DNA of 64,000 bases from assembly GCA_947179485.1 (NCBI GenBank), contig OX359245.1, positions 477,001 to 541,000 on the forward strand, in the 5' to 3' direction. The notes under the pieces are model-generated. The model saw only the letters and a list, made by a program, of their open reading frames with translations, was not told where the DNA came from and made no database searches. The DNA comes from Allacma fusca (lineage: Eukaryota > Arthropoda > Collembola > Symphypleona > Sminthuridae). Each line of letters opens with the position of its first letter. The stretch's first letter is position 1. A program made the translations under genes and the position numbers. Positions 38,878 to 50,462 of this stretch are shown one piece after another.

Positions 38878-38885
38878 GTCAAAAT

Positions 38886-40404
38886 CAGTGTTGCGACCAA
38901 ATGCAAATAATATTTGAAAATTCAATTTCAAATGCGAATCCAACCAAATACAAATATACATTTTCTAATAGATTGGTTTATCGAATCAAATTCGGTTGTG
39001 TTTGTAATTTGAAATTGGTTTTGAAATACGGATGAACTTCAATTCAAATATGATTTTATCATTTGAAAACCAAATCAATTTCGAATCCAGATTGACTTAA
39101 TGCAAATTTGAATTTGAAATTGGTTTTGAACTTGGTTTTTAATTGTAGCGCATAAAGTATAAAACATTGAAATCTTCTGGACTACTGTATTGAACGATCG
39201 ATTTGTGGATTACTTACAAGCATTGCATTACTTGCACTTACTTGCCCGTGTTTCTTACTATTAACGTTGTGATCACGATTTCACTTGGTTTCTAATACAA
39301 TTTTTGTAGTATATCGAACCAGCTACCAAAGTTATTATAAAATAAAATTCCAACTGTACACCGGAAGAACAGGAAGATACTCAAGAACCAGCAGTTGACG
39401 AAACCAGGGACGGGAATTCGAATTCGAATCGGAATTCGAATCGGAATTATATTCAAAAAGTTCGGGTATCCGAATCGATATTGGAATCGGAAAAATAGTC
39501 TCAGAGGTATTTGTATTCAAAATCGGATTCGAATAAAAACAAGGGTATTCGAATCGGTATTCGAATATTTTTTATGAATTCCGATTCCAATAAAGTATCG
39601 ATTTCATTGGGTTTTATATTGCCACGTGCGAGAAAAAGTTCATAGGAAGCGTTTTTTGAAAGCGAAGTTCCGAACGGTTGGTAAACGAAAAGTGTATGCA
39701 TGTTAATGGACAGTGAGCTGAAGCCCGTTTTTGTAAAAATTCCTGCAAACAGGATGAGATAGCTGCATAGTTTCGGTCTTACAGGACTGTTAACCACTAT
39801 TAACAATAAGTTAATCAAGTTTCTCACTTCTTAAATTTTGCTCTCAAGTACATTGTAATTACGATGTGTTATCAAACAAATCGATTTACAAATACTGTTA
39901 GAAGGAACTTATCCGAAAAGTAGTTAGACAGGTTAACAAATTACTCCAATTTTTTAGAATTGTTATGGGATCACTCCTTGCTTTTGAGTGCTGAGTGTGT
40001 GTTTTCTGTGCTCAAGTTTATAATAAATGATTTGCGTGGTAATTTTGCCTTGAAAAAACTTAATGTGTTATGTATTGCTTATATTTTTGCGATTAAATTA
40101 TTCTTTTGAATAAATTCCCATTTTTTGTAAGAATATCCGAAAAGTATTTGAATCGGAATCCAAATTCAGGAAGTATTCAAATATATTGGAATCCGTATCG
40201 GAATTCAAATTTGTAAGTATTTAAAAAAAAAATTGAAATTGAAATCGAAATTAGAAAGTATTCGAATCCACATTTAAATCCGTATTTTTCCGATATCCCG
40301 TCCCTGGACGAAACTCAAATAATTAAATAATAAAATCAAACATTAAGTCAACATACACAAGTAATTGCTTGGATTTGAAAATATTTGATTTGGTCGCAAC
40401 ACTG
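38886..40404. mobile_element. Outer hAT-type element with CAGTGTTGCGACC ends
   Basis: It starts CAGTGTTGCGACCAAAT and its inverse end is the same over 17 bases. The 8-bp duplication GTCAAAAT is exact at 38878-38885 and 40405-40412. Subterminal TTTGAAAT/CAAATTC words fill the left side up to about 39140. Another hAT (39405-40306) sits inside. The remaining unique interior (39140-39396) has no transposase. The corresponding unoccupied site is seen at 29091-29098 (GCCAAAAT). Confidence 0.93.
39405..40306. mobile_element. Inner hAT-type element with GGAATTCGAAT words, 902 bp
   Basis: It starts CAGGGACGGGAATTCGAATT and ends inversely with ATATCCCGTCCCTG. The 8-bp duplication GACGAAAC is exact at 39397-39404 and 40307-40314. 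Words such as ATTCGAATCGGAATTCGAAT line both ends. A minus-strand frame of 108 codons (39501-39827) lies mostly in the unique centre; I see no transposase motif in it. It inserted after the outer hAT. Confidence 0.92.
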
Positions 40405-40412
40405 GTCAAAAT

Positions 40413-41200
40413 GCTTCGATTATGAAATTCAAAATCTCAATGTTTCATTTCAGATTGTACAGAAATTAAATTGCTTTTGCATGAACCCAAAAAGATCATC
40501 GTCAAACATTCTTCCAAATTTTCACAATGCTTCTCGAAATGATGTTCTAAAAACTAAAACAATATTTGTTTATCATAGAGACAACGATCAAATTGTGATA
40601 ATAGTTGTCGTCGCGTCTATTATTTGGAATGTCGGGGCCAAAATTCACCTGGGGTATTATTTTTGTTGTTTTTCAATAGCTATTAAATTTCTGTTAAACT
40701 ATTTATAAATATTAAAATTAGTTTATAACTAAACACACTCATCACTCGTGGTCATTTCTCATATGATTACCTTTCGACAAGAAGGGTGATAATTTGGTCA
40801 AAACAAATCGGAGAAGTTGATTAACCCACCCAAATTTTTTACTAGTATTTTAAAATATTGGTTGACAATTCGTTTTTCCAAAGACAATTTGTCCTGAGGG
40901 GGGTTGCAATTCTCAAATCATTTGTTCTTGGTGGGAAAATTCTTAAAAATCTACTGTTTTGTGGAGCAATTAAATGTGCTTAAAATGAGATAACATTGAC
41001 CATCGTCAGATAATTAGTCCTGAGCGAGAGGGGGTCTCCGATATTGGATGACTCCTTTTAAGTAAACAAATATGTCCTGACAAAAACCTTGCCAAATTTA
41101 CTACTTCCCCCAAAAATTTAAATTAAGATTTGAAAAACTCCTAATGAAAAACGCAGATTTGATCTTCAGAACATACACAAAACCGTGACCTATAATTGAA
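40413..41200. repeat. Long dispersed non-coding repeat, copy B (right part)
   Basis: This is parallel to 29099-29385 and then 30388-30930. At 40771-40778 the single CTTTCGAC marks where copy A carries the hAT at 29394 with a duplicated CTTTCGAC. No frame is conserved. Confidence 0.65.
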
Positions 41201-41579
41201 GAGACAATTAACTTCCACGTCACTTACTTTTACACACCGACTGGCATTTGGAGGAATAAACCCTACACCACCCAACCTATTACCACAGTGTCCAAAACAG
41301 CTAAAATATTTACTATTCAGTCCAATTTAACAGGAACATTTTGACAGAGGTCAATGAAAATGTTGTATTTGTTCCCTGTTATTTGACCCACCATCTGACC
41401 AAATTTGAGCTCTCTGAGTTCAGTAGGTCGACCCCAAGAAATTCAAGAAGAGGTCAAGTCCGAGTCATTTCCGCCATTTGCAATGCTAAGTATATGGCCC
41501 TATACTGACAACAGGGGCTCGCAACATATTTCATAAAACAAAACAAAAAAGAAAGCCCCACTTCATATCCCTTTTTTAC

Positions 41580-42150
41580 TTACCAATTATATATAATTTA
41601 TATGTAAACTAATAATTATATATAAACATTATATAAATATAAATAATATAATATAAATATATATATAATTGACAAACAAATTCTATATAAAATAATATTT
41701 ATATATTATTAGATATAATTTATATACAAATTATATATAAAATAATTTTTATATATATAAATATATATAAACTTACATACAAATTATATATAAAATTATA
41801 TTTATGTATACTATAATATTTGTATATAACTATAAATAAATTTACATACCAATTATAAATAAAATTATATTTATATATATTATAATATTTATATATAACT
41901 ATAAATAAATTTACATACCAATTATGTATAAAATTATATTTATATATATTATAATATTTATATATAATTATATATAAATTTAGATACAAATTATATATAA
42001 AATTATATTTATATATATTATAATATTTATATATATAATTATATATAAATTTACATACAAATTATTTACAAAATTATATTTATATATATTATAATATTTA
42101 TATATAATCATATATAAATTTACATACAAATTATATATAAAATTATATTT
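41580..42150. repeat. AT-rich minisatellite, 69-bp unit
   Basis: The marker TTACATAC/TTAGATAC lies at 41773, 41842, 41911, 41980, 42051 and 42120, mostly 69 bp apart (one 71). The sequence is almost only A and T, with TATATATTATAATATTTATA words. The left part (41580-41760) is a less regular version. Minus-strand frames here are translations of the repeat. Confidence 0.88.
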
Positions 42151-42425
42151 TGATGCGCTATTTTTAGCGTAGAAATAAGTATTTGATACGCACATGTTAG
42201 CATAACGATTAATATAATGCATAATAGTAAAAATAAGGAATACGGATGAAAGTAATAATCCAGAGGCAAAATAGGAAGAAAGAATGGAAGTAGGACTGTG
42301 TAAATGTAAGTAACACGCGTATAAGCTTGCTGACCGTTGGCTTTAATAAAAGTATTTAATTTATTAGTGCGTAATAAGCTTGAGACTATAGTCTTTTAGA
42401 GTGTAAGACGTTTTCCCAAGGAGGA
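42151..42425 (+). mobile_element. Diverged LTR fragment related to the 44934-46121 LTR, opposite orientation
   Basis: The sequence TTTTTAGCGTAGAAATAAGT, followed by ATTTGATACG, then GCTGACCGTTGG, TAATAAGCTT and TAGAGTGTAAGACGTTTTCCC, follows the minus strand of the large LTR in the same order over about 275 bp, with indels. It covers the 5' (U3) end only and faces plus. It is therefore the remnant of an older or related family member, truncated on its right side. Confidence 0.75.
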
Positions 42426-42429
42426 CAAG

Positions 42430-44929
42430 GATTGATTCTAAGGCATGTTAGTACATATGTGTAACCATAAAGTTCGAACTCTGCTCGACTTACTGGAGCA
42501 TTAGTGCATCCACAGTTTTTAAGCTCTCGGGATGATTTTTTTTAAATCTGGGAAAGATTTGCTAGACACCAAGTGAATTAAATATTGTTTGTAAATTACT
42601 TTCCCGCCATTATAACTGCTGTAAATAGTGCACCACCTGTCTTTTCGAATGTATTTAATTACCTTCAAGTTAAATGTTTTATTTGTTCAACATTGAGATT
42701 AACTTTCTATTTTATTGTTTTTCGTCGATTGGAGATATAAAAATTTTGGAAACGTCAAACCGGAAAAATACATTCGGTGGCGTTAAAACACAAACGTTTT
42801 TTTAAATCTCGCAACACGTAAAAGCAAACGGATTTTGTACACAAACCGTGCAACTCCCTTTTGTATTTGTATATTTCTGAAGTAAAACTTGGAATTAAAA
42901 GTTTTATACAACTTATTTAGCAGCGAACATCAAAAAATATCTGCAGAGCAAAAATAAAGTTGCTAAAACGGTTTGGTGTAATTCTTGCAAGATTCGGGTT
43001 TGTCGGCATTGGAACTCAAATTGGGATAGGAGGGAAATTTCAGATAGTATGTTGAAATCCTGCGGAATAAGTCACCATTTGAGTGTTAAGGAAAAATTTC
43101 AAAATGTTTATAAGCGCATAATGCGACACATTTGGTAAAAGTAAGAACAAAAGGGTTAATAATATTTAAATATTTTTATTAGGCCTCGAAGTATTTTAAA
43201 AAAAGCCAAATAACACTATTCTCACAATCCACATCTCGGTGGATCTTAACACATTGAAAAACTATTTAATTGATCAGCAGTATAAAGTAATGCCACTACA
43301 TATTCCGAAATCCTTGCCAAAATTTCGACGGAATACTAAACTATACTGATTTTTGGTCAAAATGTAAGTTATTTGTTTTTGCAAAAAGCTAATCATCTGA
43401 GATTGCCCCCCTCAGGAAAAATTGTCTTTCGACCAAGTTTCAAAAAACAGATTTTTGAGTGACTTGAGAGTAATAACTTTTAGTTGAGGTATTAAAAATG
43501 TCTTAATTGCTTTACAAGTGGTTTAGTTTTTAATTTTAAACATTTGCTAATTTTTAAACAGCATTAAAAATCATATTAAGTCACATTGTACTACTATAGC
43601 AAAGGTATTAAAAATACTCCATTTCATTTACCGTTTTAATTTCCTTCCGGGTACTTCTGTATATTTCCTTAAAAATATCGCATACTTTTATATGGGATTT
43701 AAATTCGGTCCAAAAGGTCATGCCGGTTATTTTCAAATTCAACTGGTTGAATAAAATATAGTAGAAATCAAATTGAGCCTACTATTTGAATTTTCTGCGT
43801 TATTAAAATATAAGTTAAAATGCAAGGATCCAATTATTTTCTTTTCCACATTTTGTTCACGGATTTGATTCTTTAACTCAAATTGAATTGTAAAATATAC
43901 AGTAGTACTAATTTTTTTGCAATAAAATTGTAAAACTATTGGGTGGATTAAGTCGTTTTACACACATTGATTTCACCAAATACGTACTACTCCCTTTGGC
44001 AATTATCTAAGTAGGACTTATTCATATCGGATATTTTTTACACGTAGATACAATTTAGTCCATAAAAATTTCCAGAAAACACAGGTAGGTCTGTCGTAAT
44101 TCGGGAATTTCAATTAAAAACTAATTGAATTTTTAAAGTTAATTTTTCCCAGAAAACTCCGGACTTGCTTAAATTTTATACCCAGAATTTTCCAATTATC
44201 TTGTAGTATTACTGTTGACGTGTGTGTGACTGATAAATAGCAAAATTCTGTTGTAGTTTGATTTACTATGAAAGTTACTGATTGCATATATAATAAAGGA
44301 ATTGACTTGCCCGAATACAGGAATTACTATTCTAAAGCTTAACGACAGTATTTATTGAGATGTTAACAGTTCAATGTCTTAATACATTCTGTTTCTAGAG
44401 TTAGTCGTCATTACATCTTAACCAGATCAGTGTACTAAAACATTCAATACGCTTGCTATAGTATATGCTACATTTCATAATACTTTCATTACAATTATTA
44501 CTATCTATGAAAGTAATATTCAATACTTTTCCTATTTTCAAATATCTTATAAATGACAAAAATAGCTAAATAAAATAATTCCACTTTCTTGAAATAAAAT
44601 TATCCGTGTGGATTTTTTCCTTGAAATTTTTAGGATAAAAGTTATAAAAAAATTAATTCAATGTATATATATAATTTTCGTGCAAGATGATTAAAGTTGC
44701 GCTAAGAATCAACGGAACTTAAGCGAACCCCTTTTAAAAATACCTTACATCAAAACAAAAAGGGTGGCCATAATTATTTTCCCCCCTCTAACCCACACAC
44801 ACGGGTATTGCCAGAAACTATTTGAAGCCCCAGTTTGTAGCAGAATTATTTCAGCATTGTCTGCAAACATCATTGCCCTGGGGTAATGGTGAAATTCACA
44901 GGGACAAGAAATGTAGGTTATTTTCAAAC
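42430..44929. repeat. Non-coding stretch with diverged dispersed repeats
   Basis: The interval 42740-42970 resembles 57580-57790 (GCGT(T/G)AAAACACAAAC, GTGCAACTCCCTT, AAAAAATATCTGCAGAGCAA). The interval 43630-43830 resembles 63530-63720 (TATTTCCTTAAA, GTCATGCCGG, TTGAG(C/G)CTACTATTT). No gene is supported. Confidence 0.5.
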
Positions 44930-44933
44930 TGAG
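44930..44933. repeat. Target-site duplication TGAG (left) of the Gypsy element
   Basis: TGAG directly precedes the left LTR and is repeated at 57091-57094 directly after the right LTR. The 4-bp length is usual for Ty3/Gypsy-type integrases. Confidence 0.88.
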
Positions 44934-46121
44934 TGTTAGGGGTCTGAGTTGAGTGGAAATAACGTACTATAAATTCCCTCAAGTTTACTTTTGGTTCCTC
45001 AAATGTTGAAGAGATTTTATTTAACTTTAGACAAATACAAAAATGGAACTTAATAATATCTTTGTTTGATTTTCTAAAATATAAGTTAACACTAAGATTT
45101 AATTCTGATTATAAATATTAATTCAAAGAAGACCTTCTCTAAATCTAAATACAAAGTTAATAAAGTTATAAAAGTTCAAGTTTAATTCCTATTTCGAGTT
45201 ATCAAAGGGTTACCCGAAATTCCTATCAAACTTCTAAATGTTTTCTCAAAATTTCTCGAAATACAATCCACCAGCCCGAAGAGCTGTGGTAAAATCCTTC
45301 CTCTTCTGAGAGTAAAGGCTATCTTTCAGAAAAAACTACTCGATTCTGAGAGCAAGAGTATTTTTGATAAAATGGGAGTAAAAAGGGAGAGAACCGAAAC
45401 CCGAGTGCTATACGAAGAGAGAGAGTCCAAGAGGACAGCGTTTCGGATCGGCGTGTTCAGATCGACTGTGAATCTGTAAGATTTTCCTGGGGTATTTATA
45501 CTCGGCCGCAACCGTACTCTCAAAATCCGAAGTCAATTGAATAGATTTTTACGACCTGACCATCTGGCCGAAACCAAGTTCCAACCCCGCCAGCCTGGCG
45601 CCGGTTCGAGCTTGCTTTACATTTAAACACATGACAATACATACGTAGGCAATATCAGTTTCAATTACTTTCTTAATCTTAGGTCTTATCGTAACTTATT
45701 TTTATTACGATCGTAAAGATCGAGACCATTGTCCGAGACAGATCCGGTTACTTAGAAAGGAGTTTTTAGATTCTCCCGGGGAAAACGTCTTACACTCTAA
45801 AATACAATGGATTTAAGCTTATTACGCGCTAATAACTTATATATATATATACGTCCTACGCATGGAGAGATTTCCCTCCTCTTCTCATCCGCTCGGACTG
45901 AGAGGAGCCAAAGGGTAATTTCTACACACACAGAGGAGGACTTTTCCAACTCTGGAGATTTTTATTAAAACCAACGGTCAGCAAGTTTATTCGCGTGCTA
46001 TTCACGTGTGAACATTCCTACGTTCATTCTAACATCCTATTCTCATTAATACCATTACATAAAATCTTACGTTATTATGTACGTATCAAATACTTATTTC
46101 TACGCTAAAAAGAGCGTATCA
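44934..46121 (-). repeat. 3' LTR of the Gypsy-like element (1188 bp)
   Basis: On the plus strand it runs TGTTAGGGGT...GCGTATCA, with the TG..CA ends of LTRs. On the minus strand (element orientation) a TATA box TATAAATA lies near 45493-45500 and an AATAAA signal at 45017-45022. This gives U3 on the right and R-U5 on the left. The two LTRs align along their whole length with the same total of 1188 bp once the nested element is removed. Confidence 0.93.
45491..45502 (-). promoter_or_regulatory. TATA box of the LTR promoter
   Basis: The minus strand reads AGTATAAATACC here, and the same sequence is present in the other LTR near 53931-53942. Its place about one third into the LTR, with AATAAA downstream on the same strand, fits an LTR promoter. 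The position of the transcription start is inferred only. Confidence 0.6.
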
Positions 46122-47161
46122 AATACTTCCCCCCTACGAAGACCAGTCCCTGGTCGTAAAAGGCAGACGTACAAACATATCATTTTAAACTTTTTATACC
46201 TCAACATCCACGGTTGACTAACAGTGTGTCCACATCGAAATAACCGGGCGACACTGTCATTACACTCGCCGGGGTATAGGTTTTCTTTGGACGAGTAGAC
46301 GACGTTGCGGTCGATCTCGTGCATGAGGACGACTGGAGTGATGGAGTCTTTGATGACCCAGCATAGTCGTTGGTAGTTGTACGTACCGAGCACTCGTTTA
46401 CTGGTGGAAAAATAGCTGTCCAAACTGGTAGCCATTGTCGTGTTCGGGTTGCCACGCGATAGACCTCGGCTCGTGCTTTAACGTTCCAAGTCCTCAGCTT
46501 TCTCTTTGCTCGAAAAAAGTTTGTTCTTCCACTTCGCATAGACGTGTCAAATCTTTACACTCATGTAGTCGTTATTCTATAGACAATCGTTTTAAGTAGA
46601 ATAAAAACTCATTTTTAGTTGTTATCATTTACATCCTCATTATCAAAATTATTTCATTCCATCTAACATACTTTATACGTTAACATTTAAATTTCACTCT
46701 TTATCTTTCGTGACCATGTAAATCGTGATTTGTATTTCTTTTTAGACTGCTACCAAGCTATTGGACTGAATATCCTTAGACTTAGCCTTTTTTGTAACCA
46801 AATGTGTAGGACGTGGGGCCTTGTGTAACATCATATCTGCGTCGCCAAAACGAAGGGGTTCTCAACGCCGAATGGCTTCCTGAGTTTGCTGTTGTTGCTA
46901 TCTCACTTCTGCTTCCCATAGTCTGCTTTATACTCTCCGTTTGATCTGGTCTTTGAAGTATCGGTATTTTTTGGGATAAATAAGGCGTATCATTCCAAAG
47001 AGAATAAGCCAAATAAATGATTCACGATACGTCGGTAAATGACAATAATGGAGTAGCCTTCCATCATCTTGATTCTTATCGTCAACATTCCAATAAAGGT
47101 TGGTTTTCGGGAATTCTCGTACGTTAGAAATGCCAATAGTAGGGTGCAAATAGTAAGCCAT
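46100..47161 (-). pseudogene. Degenerate 3' region of the Gypsy-like element (possible env-like or accessory frames)
   Basis: Several minus-strand frames occur between the third ORF and the 3' LTR. The frame at 46928-47161 and an overlapping one include hydrophobic runs (FIWLILFGMIRLI; IWLTICTLLLAFL in the neighbouring frame from about 47280). The frame at 46100-46435 has a fairly normal composition (CWVIKDSITPVVLMHEID). The position matches where env or an accessory gene lies in some insect Gypsy elements, but no env motif such as a furin site or fusion peptide could be confirmed. Frames are broken repeatedly. It may equally be untranslated 3' sequence. Confidence 0.3.
46122..46137 (-). promoter_or_regulatory. 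Polypurine tract of the Gypsy-like element
   Basis: Directly upstream of the 3' LTR on the minus strand lies GTAGGGGGGAAGTATT. A purine run next to the 3' LTR is where plus-strand DNA synthesis starts in LTR elements. Its position confirms the minus orientation. Confidence 0.75.
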
Positions 47162-47847
47162 ATATTTTTCAGAGCAAATGTACTGCTACCTTCTCCTGGC
47201 AGACAATCGGGAACGGTTGTCCACAGTCCTGAGAGAATTTCTCCATGAGTCGAAATTGTCCTTTATACTGAAAGATACAGTAAAGTCCATGTTTGAAATG
47301 ATGTAATCCCACTCTAAATCAAACAAGAAGTTAGATTCTCCATTCTGGTCCACTGTGATGGGATGCTATTAATTACTTGTGCTTTAAACAAAGGTGTGCT
47401 GTCACATGGGAAAATAAGTTCCGCGTATAGTTGGTTATGGACTCTCAAGGTACATAAGCAGTTTTGTTTTCTTAGGCTTGATAGGGAGGTAATTTTGGCA
47501 GTTGGGGAACTTTGAAGATAACGGGAATATGTCCTTCGTATAGGATCGTTAAAGGTGTCTTCGCCCTTCGTAGTCCTGCATGTTTAAGGATTCTAGGCTT
47601 TAAATCGAGCTTGTCTCATCCGGTAACAGTCATCAGGTTTACATTCCAATGATAGGTCTAAAACTAACTTCAAGTCTAACTTTATAGTTAGTAACCAAGT
47701 TTTTAACAAGACGTTTACCGTTTATTTAGTGTTTTCTAAACTAATTATTCTTACATCAATACTCATAACATATTATTTACTTTTCCGTTCCGTATTTTAA
47801 TTCTTAATCGAAATCTTAATCTTAACATTTCTCATTTTCATTTAACC
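47162..47847 (-). other. Region downstream of the third ORF, no intact frame
   Basis: Short open stretches occur (for example one containing TPLTILYEGHIPVIF at about 47500-47580 on the minus strand), but each ends at stops or shifts within 60 codons. It may be decayed coding sequence of the element, or a spacer. Confidence 0.35.
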
Positions 47848-48840
47848 CTATAAGTACTTTTTATTTCTTTGGCCATAAAACTCTGGTGGTTTAAGAGGAC
47901 GACCAAAAAGTGAGACTGATTTTGCGTTCGGGTCGGCCGCTCCTCCCGCAAACTCATCTTCATCGTTGGTTAACAAATATTTGTCGTCACCCTCATTGTC
48001 GGTAATTAGGTTATCAATATCCTCATCACTCTTATCATTGATGTCCTGATTATCCCACTTTAAATCATTTCCACCATTATTTACCAACTCCGGAGTATCA
48101 TGTAAGCCTTCTGATTTTAATTCTTCATTAAAATCACAAGACTTTTCTTCCTGATTTAAATCAATTCCCTTATCTGTGTCGACTTCATCTTCATCAATTG
48201 TTTCGAGTGCACTCTCATCTTTTTCTGCGGGTTCTATTCTTTCCCAACAGCTTTTAACATATGTGGCCGTATTTCCACTAACTTCCTCAAAGATATCTAA
48301 TAGTATTTGTGGGCGAATACTTTTTACAAATTCTCTCCAAATATACATCAGCTGCCAAGTGTCATATGGTTCATCTTCATATAATACCAGCCTTGTTAAG
48401 TGCGTATAGATACCTAACGCACCTACCAATGGACACCGTTTAGTCCCATATAAATGTATAACTGGAGGACCCAACCCTACGTTTCGCGCTACGTTGCTTA
48501 ACGTATCAAATACCTTTCGAGGTTCCATACATCCGGTTATAAGGACCGCCAAATCTTTCTGCTGGAGTGGGTTAATTGTACTACTTATACAGAGATTTAC
48601 CAAATTACCCCATTCTGCTTTGACAGTCTCTTTTACTTCAATCTTATAACCCGATATATCTTGACAACATCCCTTGAATAAGCTTTCATTGCTCTTCTTA
48701 TTCTGAACGTTATTACCACATAATATGAGCACGTCTGCTTTCCATATTTAATAACTAAGGCCGTCCTTGTTATTCATTTCCCGGATGTCCTCAAATGTCA
48801 CATGACTTTGAAAGACCAATCCACGGGTACCAAATTTCAT
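47848..48840 (-). CDS. Third ORF of the Gypsy-like element, unknown function, one internal stop
   Basis: Its ATG (48840-48838) overlaps the integrase stop codon in the arrangement TAATG, so the stop of pol and the start of this ORF share a base. The frame is open to 47848 except for one TAA about 30 codons in; the remaining 294 codons are uninterrupted. The N-terminal half looks globular, with hydrophobic stretches such as ADVLILCG, DLAVLITGC and GPPVIHLYG. The C-terminal half is very acidic, rich in D, E and N (IDEDEVDTDKGID), and ends in a short basic/proline segment. It has no signal peptide or clear membrane helix, so it does not look like env. I do not recognise the family. Candidate roles (nucleic-acid handling, host-factor mimic) are guesses. 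Confidence 0.7.
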
Positions 48841-50157
48841 TACTTTTCCTTTAGACCTCCAATCCCCGTTTCTCGGTGAATTGTAATGGCCACTAACCAT
48901 TCGCTACATATCTGAGCCAAACTAATGGGTTCTGTCTGTTTCATGTCTGAACTATTATCCCCTAAAAAGGCGTTCATTCTAGAAACATGTACTACCCTTA
49001 GACGCCTTTCTGTGGCCACTTCATAACTTAAGTCGGAGAGTCTTCTGGTGATTAGATACGGCCCAAAATTTCTTTTAAGGAACTCTGCAGACCTACCGAG
49101 CTTTGTAACAGGGATATAGACAGTTATCCGGTCTCCTATCTTATATTCTCTGCTAACCGGCTTCTGGTTGTACCTAACTCTATACACCTTTTTATCCCAA
49201 CTCAAATTTTAATACCTTTTCCTGTATTTCATTCAACTTACAAATGGCTTTTTCCATTTAAGTCTTCCTGAAATGGAGCTTTTCCCCATTTATCCCCAAT
49301 TTCAAACGTTGCTTCCATTCCATACAACATTTAATATGGTGACTGCCCGTAGCAGCGGAGACTGTAGTATTTATCGCAAACACCACCTCACCAACCAAAT
49401 CATCCCAATTTGAATGACTCTCATTTACGAATATCTTCAATAATCGTACTATAATTCCATTCATTCGTTCCACTAATTCATTTGTAGAACTTTTATACCC
49501 ACTCGTATAAACCTGTTTGATGCCTTATTTGTTACAAAATTCTCTACGTACATGTGAGAAAAATGCTGGAGCCCTATCTGTGAGTAATTGTTTAATTACC
49601 CATACCTTTAATATGATATCATTCTTCAAGAAGTCAATTGTTCCTGCCGCAGTGGTGGATTCTGTCGCTCGACAAAATACCCATATGCCCGTGTAATCCA
49701 CTGCAACTAACAAATTTTCATTACCCCTTTCTGTTTCCAAAAACGGACCACAATAATCTAGTCCTATCATAGCAAAGATTTTGGGAGGAATTTCAATAGG
49801 TTGTAAAAGCCCTGCTGGTCTATTTGTAGAGTATTTATGTAACTGGCATTCCTCACAGGTCAATACATATCTTACTTCCTCGGCTTTCATTCCTTTCCAA
49901 AAGAATCTCCTATTAACCCTATGATAGGTTTTCATTCAGCCTGTATGTGCTGCTAGCGTATCCCTATAAGTAGCCTGTAACACTTCTTTAATTAATACTT
50001 TTGGAACCACGAGTCTTGGAATTTCACTTGATATTTCATAGATGATATCATTGATTAATCTATACTTAGTACGAACTTTCTTACTATCTTGTTGAAATAA
50101 TATTTTTCTAACAGTCCAGATCGTTCTTTTGCAATGATACCATCTCTTGGTCCTCAA
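48840..50157 (-). pseudogene. Integrase region of pol (HHCC and D,D,E domains), broken
   Basis: Integrase joins element DNA to the host genome. On the minus strand the order is: linker, HTG and H-R-V residues plus CEEC (zinc-binding HHCC, 49850-49960), and first catalytic aspartate in IGLDYCGPF (about 49760). Then come the second aspartate in LLTDRAPAF (about 49580), the glutamate in ERMNGIIVRLLKIFVNE (about 49460), and a C-terminal domain with YKIGDRITVYIP and YEVATERRLRVVHVSR (49130-48980). This is the usual Gypsy order. Damage seen: an in-frame TGA (49936-49938) inside the HHCC motif, and frame changes at about 49525-49480 and between 49258 and 49205. The last frame ends in the stop that overlaps the next ORF. 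Confidence 0.88.
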
Positions 50158-50356
50158 TGTCTATGGTTAGAGTATCTTCTAGCGTTTGTTCAATATTCTC
50201 TAACGTTTCAAAAAAAACGGGGAATTCATAAGCACTTTCATATCCAACTTTGGTACTAGTCAATGGCAACCTACTAAGTGCATCAGTGTCTTTATTTAAA
50301 ACGTCGGGTTTAGTTGTCTGTTGATTTACTACTACATAACATTCTTTAGGTTCCAA
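50108..50356 (-). pseudogene. Post-RNase H linker of pol (ALSRLPL motif)
   Basis: The minus-strand frame contains NKDTDALSRLPL, the conserved tail that follows RNase H in Ty3/Gypsy polyproteins, and then an acidic linker toward integrase. Only about 215 bp separate it from the protease remnant, whereas some 2 kb encoding reverse transcriptase and RNase H would be expected. The upstream end of this frame therefore marks the deletion junction (about 50290-50440). Confidence 0.8.
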
Positions 50357-50462
50357 ATCTTTGGAAACTTCCTCCTGAATCGGTATTGTTTCTCCATCAA
50401 CTCCCTTAACCTAAACTGAACAAGGTATAGTTTAAATATCCCTATCATGAATAAGGTCGGAA

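Noticed and set aside
41720..42222. Minus-strand frames rich in Y, I and N
   Set aside because: Readings of the 69-bp AT minisatellite.
45320..45523. Minus-strand frame of 65 codons, repeated at 53749-53968
   Set aside because: Lies in the LTR around the TATA box and R region; its presence twice only reflects the two LTRs.
47848..48732. Third ORF as an envelope gene
   Set aside because: No signal peptide, membrane anchor or cleavage motif visible; acidic C-terminus argues against it.
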